Origin: Miniphocaeibacter sp964345925
GTDB lineage: Bacteria; Bacillota; Clostridia; Tissierellales; Peptoniphilaceae
NCBI GenBank assembly: GCA_964345925.1
Contig: CAYFSP010000054.1
Coordinates: 1 to 9,130, forward strand
Reading direction: 5' to 3'
Length of the DNA: 9,130 bases
A program made the translations under genes and the position numbers. Of this stretch, positions 1-5,255 are shown piece after piece. Position 1 is the first letter of the stretch; each line of letters opens with the position of its first letter. Below the pieces are notes generated by a model that saw only the letters and a list, made by a program, of their open reading frames with translations, ran no database searches and had not been told where the DNA came from.

Positions 1-599
1 GTATTTTGTATTATGGAGGAGATATTTATGGCCTTAATAATATGGAAAAAATGAAGGAAAGAAGTAAAAGAGAATCAGAAGAAATAGTAAATGCTGCAAA
101 ATCTTTAGAGGAAATTGGGCTTAATATGGAAATTCTTAGTGGAGGAAGTTCTTTTTCTATAAGATTTCCAGAAGAATTAAAGGGAATAACAGAAGCTAGA
201 CCTGGAAATTATATATTCAATGATTGTGCACAACTTACTACAAATGTGGTAAATGAGGAAAAATGTGCTCTTACTGTACTTGCTACAGTTGTTTCGAGAC
301 CAGATGAAAACACTGCTATTATAGATGCGGGAACTAAGACATTAAGCAGTGATTTAGTAGGATTTAGAGAGGGATATGGATATATAAAAGAAGATCCTGA
401 AATAATAATTCATAAATTAAATGAAGAACATGGATTTTTAAAGTCAAATAAAGAAATTAAATTCAAAATAGGGGATAAAATCAATATAATACCTAATCAT
501 GCATGTGTAATACCTAATTTAGCAGGAAAAGTTTATTGTATGAGAGATGGAATATTAGATAGGGTATTAACAATTGAAGGACAAAGTAAAATACAATAA
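1..599 (+). CDS. D-threonine aldolase / D-serine dehydratase-like PLP enzyme, C-terminal part (partial at window edge)
   Basis: The frame is open from base 3 to the TAA at 597-599 and runs off the left edge, so about 198 residues of a protein usually near 360-370 are seen. What is missing should be most of the N-terminal alanine-racemase-type barrel with the PLP lysine. The visible part has the end of the barrel and the C-terminal beta domain of the DSD1/D-threonine aldolase family: a PGNYIFND segment (about bases 201-224), VLATVVSRP and IDAGTKTLSSD in the middle, and PNHAC near the end. The His (498-500) and Cys (504-506) of that HxC motif match the metal ligands of this family. Known members cleave or dehydrate D-hydroxyamino acids using PLP and a divalent metal. 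The exact substrate cannot be read here. A TTG at 6 is internal, not the start. A terminator follows, so the gene is transcriptionally separate from the next operon. Confidence 0.85.
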   Translation, partial: ILYYGGDIYGLNNMEKMKERSKRESEEIVNAAKSLEEIGLNMEILSGGSSFSIRFPEELKGITEARPGNYIFNDCAQLTTNVVNEEKCALTVLATVVSRPDENTAIIDAGTKTLSSDLVGFREGYGYIKEDPEIIIHKLNEEHGFLKSNKEIKFKIGDKINIIPNHACVIPNLAGKVYCMRDGILDRVLTIEGQSKIQ

Positions 600-643
600 G
601 TTATGTATATATTAAAATCATTAAATATGCATAAAAATATTAA

Positions 644-692
644 GGTGAGTTAGATATTAGTTTTTTAACTATTGTTTAACTCACCATTTTTT
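644..692 (+). terminator. Rho-independent terminator after the PLP enzyme
   Basis: A perfect 9-bp stem GGTGAGTTA (644-652) / TAACTCACC (677-685) is followed by A and six T. A short inner stem, TAGTT (658-662) with AACTA (667-671), can stack inside the loop. It ends the PLP enzyme transcript before the yedE promoter. Confidence 0.88.
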
Positions 693-742
693 ATATAAAC
701 ATGATAATAACTAGGTTTTTTTATATTTTATTTTAATAGAGA

Positions 743-771
743 TTCAACTATATATTTAAATATGATATAAT
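743..771 (+). promoter_or_regulatory. Sigma-A-type promoter with extended -10 for the yedE operon
   Basis: A consensus TATAAT (766-771) is preceded by TG at 763-764, giving the extended TGnTATAAT form. A poor -35, TTCAAC (743-748), lies 17 bp upstream. The extended -10 would compensate for the weak -35. The predicted leader is about 25 nt and holds only the ribosome binding site, with no room for a riboswitch. Confidence 0.65.
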
Positions 772-801
772 TTATTTGAAATACAAATAAAGGAGGGTTT
801 T

Positions 802-1866
802 ATGAAAAAAGAAAATATTAAAATTTTCGTAGGTGGTTTAATAATTGGTATTGTTGGAATTTTATTAATGCATTTTGGAAATCCAGGTAATATGGGGATT
901 TGTATTGCTTGTTTCTGGAGAGATATTGCAGGAGCATTAGGGTTACATAGAGCAGCAGTAGTTCAATATATTAGACCAGAAATTATAGGAATTGTATTTG
1001 GTGCATTTATATCGTCAGTTATTTCAAAGGATTTTAAAGCAAGAGGTGGTTCAAACCCAGCAATAAGATTTGTGTTAGGAATGTTCATGACCATAGGAGC
1101 TTTAGTATTTTTAGGCTGTCCATTGAGAATGATATTTAGAATTGCAGCAGGGGATTTAAACGCAATAGTTGGACTTCTAGGTTTTATTGCAGGTATATTA
1201 GTAGGAATAGTATTCTTGAAGAAAGGTTATTCACTTGGTAAAACTGTTAAAGAATCTAAAATAGTTGGTCTTATTATGCCGATATTTGCTATATTATTAC
1301 TTGTTTTCCTATTGGTTAAACCAGCATTTATATTCTTTTCAGAAGAAGGACCAGGTTCAATGCATGCACCAATAATAATTGCACTTGTTGGTGGATTAGT
1401 AGTGGGTATTGTATTACAAAAGACTAGAATTTGTACAGGTGCAGCTTTTAGAGATGTATTTTTAATAAAGGATATGCATTATCTTTGGGGAGTTATAGGA
1501 ATTTTAGTAGCAGCAATTGTTGGAAATTTAATAATTCATAATGGTCATTTAAATATTGGATTTGAAAATCAACCAGTTGCTCATAACAATCATATATGGA
1601 ATTTCCTAGGAATGTCATTAGTTGGGCTTATAGCTGTACTTTTAGGAGGATGTCCTATAAGACAGACAATTCTTTCATCAGAAGGAGATGGAGATGCTGC
1701 TGTAACAGTATTTGGAATTATCATAGGTGCAGCTGTTGCACATAATTTTGGACTTGCATCAAGTGTAGAGGGAGCAACACCAAATGGTAAAATTGCAGTA
1801 CTTATATGTTTGGCTATAACAGTTTTAGTTGCTTATTTTATGACTAATTATTCAAATAAGGAGTAA
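802..1866 (+). CDS. yedE: YedE/YeeE-family membrane transporter (putative selenium or sulfur compound importer)
   Basis: This 354-residue polytopic membrane protein has roughly nine or ten hydrophobic segments and the cysteine motifs of the YeeE/YedE (sulf_transp) family. They are GICIAC (C34, C37), LGCPLR (C106), RICTGAAFRD (C211) and GGCPIRQ (C284). The two halves look alike: a Cys-x-FRD/FWRD motif, then a GCPxR motif, then a Gly-rich helix after GDLN or GDGD. This is the internal duplication known for the family. Relatives include thiosulfate channels (TsuA/YeeE), in which conserved cysteines relay the substrate, and a clade named as putative selenium transporters because it sits next to yedF and selD. 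The start at 802 follows AGGAGGG (791-797) at ideal distance. The stop is 2 nt before the TusA-like gene, so they are co-translated. The family is sure; the substrate (Se versus S species) is inferred from context. Confidence 0.88.
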   Translation: MKKENIKIFVGGLIIGIVGILLMHFGNPGNMGICIACFWRDIAGALGLHRAAVVQYIRPEIIGIVFGAFISSVISKDFKARGGSNPAIRFVLGMFMTIGALVFLGCPLRMIFRIAAGDLNAIVGLLGFIAGILVGIVFLKKGYSLGKTVKESKIVGLIMPIFAILLLVFLLVKPAFIFFSEEGPGSMHAPIIIALVGGLVVGIVLQKTRICTGAAFRDVFLIKDMHYLWGVIGILVAAIVGNLIIHNGHLNIGFENQPVAHNNHIWNFLGMSLVGLIAVLLGGCPIRQTILSSEGDGDAAVTVFGIIIGAAVAHNFGLASSVEGATPNGKIAVLICLAITVLVAYFMTNYSNKE

Positions 1867-1868
1867 AT

Positions 1869-2081
1869 ATGAAAAAAATAGAAATAGATGCTAGAGGACT
1901 TTCATGTCCAGAACCTGTAATAGTTACAATGAATGGTATTAAGAAAGATACAGATGAAGTAATAGTTAAAGTTGATACTAAGGTTTCAAAGGAAAATGTT
2001 TCAAGATTTCTAGAAGGTAAAAAATTTAATGTAGAAATTAAAGAGTTGGAAAATGAATTTGAAATAATAGGTAAAAAATAA
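1869..2081 (+). CDS. TusA/YedF-like sulfurtransferase, single-domain
   Basis: This 70-residue protein is a single TusA (SirA/YedF N-terminal) domain. It carries the signature ARGLSCPEP near the start, with C13 the expected persulfide- or perselenide-carrying cysteine in the CPxP motif. TusA-like proteins accept sulfur from a cysteine desulfurase or a transporter and pass it on. YedF proteins of selenium loci usually have about 190-200 residues, with a second DsrE-like domain. That domain is absent here, and the next gene is a separate DUF3343 protein. The ribosome binding site AAGGAG (1858-1863) lies inside the end of the transporter gene. The stop TAA shares its last A with the ATG of the next gene (TAATG), which implies translational coupling. 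The carrier role is well supported by motif and context. Whether it moves Se or S is not visible. Confidence 0.88.
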   Translation: MKKIEIDARGLSCPEPVIVTMNGIKKDTDEVIVKVDTKVSKENVSRFLEGKKFNVEIKELENEFEIIGKK

Positions 2082-2311
2082 TGGAAAACCATAATATATT
2101 TACTTTTCATACTATTAGTCAAGCGTTAAAATTGGAAAAAGTTTTAAAAAAGAATAAAGTTTTTGTAAAATTAAGACCGGTTCCAAGAAAAATATCATCT
2201 TCCTGTGGTAATTGTGCCTTTGTAAGAGAAGATGATATGGAAACAATAAATACTATTATAGAAAAAGAAAAAATAGAGTATGAAAGTATATATAACGAAA
2301 AAGATATTTAA
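2081..2311 (+). CDS. DUF3343 protein, putative Se/S carrier-like
   Basis: This small soluble protein has 76 residues. It starts with a segment that matches the DUF3343 (PF11823) fold pattern (F-T-F-H-T, then a helix with Leu/Lys), and has a central RPVPRKISSSCGNC stretch. Family members typically carry (T/V)PR followed by S-S-x-C-G. Here C42 and C45 form a CxxC pair that could bind a chalcogen or form a disulfide. The family is described as 'putative Se/S carrier protein-like' because of its constant neighbourhood with yedE, yedF and selD; no activity is established to my knowledge. It overlaps the previous stop by one base and has only a weak ribosome binding site, so it probably depends on coupling. 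It is the last gene of the operon and a terminator follows. Confidence 0.82.
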   Translation: MENHNIFTFHTISQALKLEKVLKKNKVFVKLRPVPRKISSSCGNCAFVREDDMETINTIIEKEKIEYESIYNEKDI

Positions 2312-2332
2312 ATTTACTAATTAGATATGGAA

Positions 2333-2380
2333 AAGGACTTGTTTCTAAAATTAATAGATACAAGTCCTTATTTATTATAT
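2333..2380 (+). terminator. Hairpin terminator between converging transcripts
   Basis: A perfect 10-bp stem AAGGACTTGT (2333-2342) / ACAAGTCCTT (2360-2369) has a 17-nt loop. On the + strand it is followed by ATTTATTATAT. On the - strand it is followed by TTTT, so it can serve both the yedE operon and the small membrane-protein gene coming from the right. Confidence 0.8.
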
Positions 2381-2396
2381 ATTATAAATATTTTAT

Positions 2397-2603
2397 TTAA
2401 CTTTTAGGTTTATTTTTAAAATAGGAATATATCTTATAGAATAAAATTTGTAATAATATAAAGATTAATGTTGCTTTTAAATATATTAAAACTTTTTCTT
2501 CAAATGAAAATTGCTTATAGACATAAGAATCCAATATAAAAACCCAAGCAATACAGTATACTACTATAGACATAATATATGGAAATTTTTTTATTTTAGA
2601 CAT
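2397..2603 (-). CDS. Small two-helix membrane protein of unknown function
   Basis: This 68-residue protein starts MSKIKKFPYI and has two hydrophobic helices, about residues 7-29 and 40-62. They are joined by a short polar link (KQFSFEEK), and the tail is basic (KNKPKS). The ATG at 2603 is preferred because AAAGGA lies 9 nt before it. The longer alternative begins at a TTG (2621) that is itself part of that ribosome binding site. The N-terminus is basic, so both ends probably face the cytoplasm. No family is recognised. It could be a real housekeeping-type small membrane protein or a random AT-rich frame. The good ribosome binding site and the terminator directly after it favour a real gene. 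Confidence 0.55.
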   Translation of the reverse strand: MSKIKKFPYIMSIVVYCIAWVFILDSYVYKQFSFEEKVLIYLKATLIFILLQILFYKIYSYFKNKPKS

Positions 2604-2612
2604 TATAATTAA

Positions 2613-2618
2613 TCCTTT
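2613..2618 (-). promoter_or_regulatory. Ribosome binding site deciding the start of the small membrane protein
   Basis: On the - strand the motif AAAGGA lies 9 nt before the ATG at 2603. It overlaps the in-frame upstream TTG, so initiation at that TTG is unlikely. Confidence 0.5.
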
Positions 2619-2699
2619 CAAAATATAAATTTTTTAAATTTTAAGCTTTTTTCTTATTCTATAAATAAAGAATAATATAAGTATTGTATAAATTACTAT

Positions 2700-2831
2700 C
2701 TACCCTTCATTAAGATCGGCTAATATAATTTTCCAACTTATCCCTTTTCTTAAATAAAGTATTATAAGATTCAAAATAGTAAAAAGCAATAAAGCAGATT
2801 CAGGAATTGTTTTTATTATTTTTTTCAGCAA
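2700..2831 (-). pseudogene. Possible tiny or decayed ORF (hydrophobic peptide)
   Basis: On the - strand a frame free of stops runs from 2903 to the TAG at 2700-2702, but contains no ATG. From the TTG at 2831, with AAAGG about 11 nt upstream, it would encode about 43 residues. These include a hydrophobic stretch (SALLLFTILNLIILYL) followed by RKGISWKII and an acidic end, ADLNEG. Sixty-seven stop-free codons are unusual in DNA this AT-rich, and the peptide looks membrane-protein-like. It may therefore be the 3' remnant of a gene or a small peptide gene. Its upstream part overlaps the strong terminator, which argues against a longer intact gene. Family unknown. Confidence 0.22.
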
Positions 2832-2858
2832 TTCAAAAAATACCTTTATAAATATTTT

Positions 2859-2900
2859 AAAACCACTAATTAAGAAATATATCTTAATTAGTGGTTTTTT
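2859..2900 (-). terminator. Strong hairpin terminator after the aminopeptidase gene
   Basis: A 17-bp perfect stem (2859-2875 with 2882-2898; core CCACTAATTAAGA / TCTTAATTAGTGG) has a 6-nt loop, AATATA. T runs follow on both strands: six T on +, four on -. It lies 58 nt beyond the stop of the - strand aminopeptidase gene and can also block + strand read-through. Confidence 0.85.
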
Positions 2901-2957
2901 ATCTTAAACAATATAGTAGGTGTAAAAATTTTATTATATATTTTAAATATCTTTTAA

Positions 2958-4343
2958 TTATTTAAAGAATGCATGATATGCTTTACAAGTCATATAAGCA
3001 TCGGCTTTACTTAAGAGTTCAATAGGTGAGTGCATAGATAACATTCCTGTTCCCATATCTACAACTTCAGCTCCATAAGCAGATAGTATATAGGCTATGG
3101 TTCCACCACCACCTTGGTCAACTTTACCAAGTTCACCTGTTTGCCAAATAATATTTTCTCTATTGAATAAATCTCTTAACTCTGAAATAAATTCTGAGTT
3201 AGCATCATTACAGCCACCTTTACCACGAGATCCTGTATATTTTGACATTGTAATTCCATGTCCAAGTAAAGATGTGTTATTTTTTTCAACAACTTCAGGG
3301 AAAGTTGGGTCATATGCAACTGTAACATCTGCTGAAAGAACTTTAGAATTAGCCATAGCTCTTCTAACTAGTATATCAGAGTAGTCATCTCTTTGATTTG
3401 ATAATATTTCAGCTACCATATTCTCGAAGAAAATAGCTCCCATTGAAGTATTACCTACAGATCCAATCTCTTCTTTATCAACAAATAGTCCAACAGCTGT
3501 TCTACTTGGTGATTCTATATTTAAAATAGCCTCTAATGCAGCATAGGAACAAACTCTGTCATCGTGACCATGAGCTGCTATCATTGCTCTATCAAAACCA
3601 ACATCTCTAGCTTTTGAAGCAGGAACTATTTCAAGTTCTGCAACTAGAAAATCCTCTTCAACTATTCCATACTTACTATTTAAATATTTTAAAAGATTAT
3701 CTTTAATAGGATTTTTAGAATCCTTATCTGGAAATTTAGAATTATGAGCAACAACTACATTTAATTGTTCACCAGTAATTCCTTCAGCTAAAGTTTTCTT
3801 CATTTGGTCAGCAGATAGATGAATTAAAAGATCGTTAATGTAGAAAACTGGATCATTTTCTTCTTCTCCAATACTGATATTTATTTTTTTGCCTTCTTTA
3901 GTTATTATTAAACCATGCAAAGCTAAAGGTATAGCAGTCCATTGGTATTTTTTAACTCCACCATAGTAATGGGTTTTAAATAAAGCCATTTCTCCGTCTT
4001 CATAAAGAGGATTTGGTTTTAAGTCAAGTCTAGGAACATCTAAATGAGCTCCAACTATATTCATACCTTCGGATATATCATCTCCAACTATCATTAAAAT
4101 TGCAGATTTATCCTTATTATTTAAATAAATTTTATCGCCTTTTTTTATTTTCCCCTTTAGGGCTTCTTCTAAGGATATAAAACCTTTTTCTTTAGCTTGT
4201 TTAATGATTTCAGCACAAGCCTCTCTTTCAGTTTTTCCAATATCTAAAAATGACTTATATCTTTCACCGTAATCATAGATATTATCTAATTCCTCTTGAT
4301 TAGCATTTTTCCAAATATTTGTTTTTTCGTAATGTAAACTCAT
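2958..4343 (-). CDS. M18-family (aspartyl-type) zinc aminopeptidase
   Basis: This cytoplasmic metallopeptidase of 461 residues, a normal length for the family, removes N-terminal amino acids, classically Asp or Glu, from peptides. All M18 motifs are visible in order: GAHLDVPRLDLKP (H100 metal ligand, D102), AAHGHDDR (D261/D262), DKEEIGS (E291 general base, E292 ligand), LSADV (D339) and GMLSMHSPIEL (H438). These form the two-metal site typical of the MH clan. There is no signal peptide. The ATG at 4343 follows GAGGTG (4349-4354) with a 5-nt spacer. It lies 81 nt downstream of the HAD gene with no terminator between, so co-transcription is plausible, and a strong terminator closes it. Likely role is peptide breakdown for amino-acid supply, common in peptide-fermenting anaerobes. 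Family and activity class are sure; substrate preference is inferred. Confidence 0.95.
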   Translation of the reverse strand: MSLHYEKTNIWKNANQEELDNIYDYGERYKSFLDIGKTEREACAEIIKQAKEKGFISLEEALKGKIKKGDKIYLNNKDKSAILMIVGDDISEGMNIVGAHLDVPRLDLKPNPLYEDGEMALFKTHYYGGVKKYQWTAIPLALHGLIITKEGKKINISIGEEENDPVFYINDLLIHLSADQMKKTLAEGITGEQLNVVVAHNSKFPDKDSKNPIKDNLLKYLNSKYGIVEEDFLVAELEIVPASKARDVGFDRAMIAAHGHDDRVCSYAALEAILNIESPSRTAVGLFVDKEEIGSVGNTSMGAIFFENMVAEILSNQRDDYSDILVRRAMANSKVLSADVTVAYDPTFPEVVEKNNTSLLGHGITMSKYTGSRGKGGCNDANSEFISELRDLFNRENIIWQTGELGKVDQGGGGTIAYILSAYGAEVVDMGTGMLSMHSPIELLSKADAYMTCKAYHAFFK

Positions 4344-4424
4344 TTAATCACCTCAAGTACATTATAACTGTCTTCAAAAAAATAAGATACAGTGTTATAC
4401 AAAAATAGAATAAATTATAAAATT

Positions 4425-5051
4425 TTAGATTAATTTTAAAATATCCTTAGGTTTTTCTAAAATGTAATCAACATTGTCAAAACCTTCTAAAGTAGGAGCA
4501 CCCCATTTTGCTAGTGCAAAGGAAATGCCTGCTGATTTAGCAGATTGCATATCATAAATAGAATCGCCAATATATATGGTTTTTTCAGCATTAATATTTA
4601 AATTATCCATAGCCTTAAAAATAGGATCTGGATTTGGTTTATGAAGTTTTGTATCTGAAGCAGTAATAATGGTTTTAAAATACTTATTTAAATTTAAAGG
4701 AGTAAATTCTGTTTTTAACTCTCTGTCATCTTTCGATGTTATAATACCAAGGTTTAAATTATTTTTATACAAATTGGAAATAATATCTTCAATTTCTGGA
4801 AATACAGTCATTTCACTTGCTAGTAAACCTATATTTGTAGACCATTTATATAAAATATCATCAAAAATATCATCAGGAAGATTAAATTTTTTTAATGAAT
4901 TAAAACCTGGAGTTCCAAGGACAAATAAAAGTTCATCATATTCTTTAACAATATTAAGTTCTTCCTTTAAAACCTTTTGTAAAGCTTGAATTATTTGTTT
5001 TTCAGTATCAACAATTGTACCATCAATATCAAATAAAATATTTTTATACAT
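4425..5051 (-). CDS. HAD-superfamily phosphatase, phosphoglycolate phosphatase/PpaX-like
   Basis: This 208-residue soluble hydrolase has all four HAD motifs. Motif I is LFDIDGT (nucleophile D8 and acid/base D10). Motif II is GIITSK (T105/S106). Motif III is the lysine in KLHKPNPDP (K138). Motif IV is IGDSIYD (D163, D167). A helical cap between residues about 15 and 85 makes it a C1-cap member, like Gph, PpaX and beta-phosphoglucomutase. Such enzymes dephosphorylate small metabolites (phosphoglycolate, pyrophosphate, nucleotides), and the substrate cannot be told from sequence. GGAGGA (5057-5062) is placed 5 nt before the ATG, and an extended -10 promoter lies just upstream. It is probably the first gene of a two-gene transcript with the aminopeptidase, although no functional link is evident. 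Confidence 0.9.
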   Translation of the reverse strand: MYKNILFDIDGTIVDTEKQIIQALQKVLKEELNIVKEYDELLFVLGTPGFNSLKKFNLPDDIFDDILYKWSTNIGLLASEMTVFPEIEDIISNLYKNNLNLGIITSKDDRELKTEFTPLNLNKYFKTIITASDTKLHKPNPDPIFKAMDNLNINAEKTIYIGDSIYDMQSAKSAGISFALAKWGAPTLEGFDNVDYILEKPKDILKLI

Positions 5052-5073
5052 AGTATTCCTCCATTCATATATG

Positions 5074-5103
5074 ATTATATCAAAATGAAGTATTATTGGT
5101 TAA
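5074..5103 (-). promoter_or_regulatory. Promoter for the HAD gene
   Basis: On the - strand TTAACC (5098-5103) and TATAAT (5074-5079) are 18 bp apart. TGA directly before the -10 gives the extended TGnTATAAT form. The predicted start leaves a leader of about 15-20 nt ending in the GGAGGA ribosome binding site. Confidence 0.62.
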
Positions 5104-5215
5104 TAGTTATGAAAATATATAATTGTTTACTTAAAGGAATAGTAAACTATTAAATTAAAATATAATAAAATTAAGAATGAAATAGTTTTAAATATATTAA
5201 AGATTCAATTATAAA

Positions 5216-5247
5216 ATAAAAAAGTAGATAGTAAACTATCTACTTTT
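5216..5247 (-). terminator. Rho-independent terminator of the P-type ATPase gene
   Basis: The stem AAAAGTAGATAG / CTATCTACTTTT (arms 5220-5231 and 5236-5247) closes a tetraloop. On the - strand it continues into a T run that extends past the stem (TTTTTTATTTT). It begins 9 nt after the ATPase stop codon and separates that gene from the HAD gene. Confidence 0.88.
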
Positions 5248-5255
5248 AAAATTAA

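Larger units (their letters stand above)
2604..2858. other. Intergenic stretch without a confident gene
   Basis: Together with the terminator to its right, this makes a gap of about 350 bases between the small membrane-protein gene and the aminopeptidase gene. It is extremely AT-rich. It contains a weak AT-only-type hairpin (TTATTCT 2654-2660 / AGAATAA 2669-2675) and the doubtful ORF listed separately. No convincing promoter or RNA gene was seen. Confidence 0.6.

Noticed and set aside
15..54. GGAGGA followed by ATG at 28, resembling a gene start.
   Set aside because: That ATG is in a different frame and meets a stop after eight codons; it lies inside the PLP enzyme gene.
1844..2122. Open frame on the - strand opposite the TusA-like gene.
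   Set aside because: It is antisense to a recognised gene, its composition is typical of a shadow frame, and it has no ribosome binding site.
2654..2675. Hairpin TTATTCT/AGAATAA as a terminator.
   Set aside because: The stem is almost only A/T pairs and no T run follows on either strand.
4361..4366. TATAAT on the - strand just before the aminopeptidase gene.
   Set aside because: A start from it would fall on the ribosome binding site, leaving an about 11-nt leader, and no usable -35 lies at 16-18 bp.
5138..5151. Palindrome AATAGTAAACTATT, sharing its core with the nearby terminator stem, as an operator or repeat element.
   Set aside because: It is short and low in complexity, lies upstream of the HAD -35, and two copies of a ten-base AT-rich core are expected by chance.
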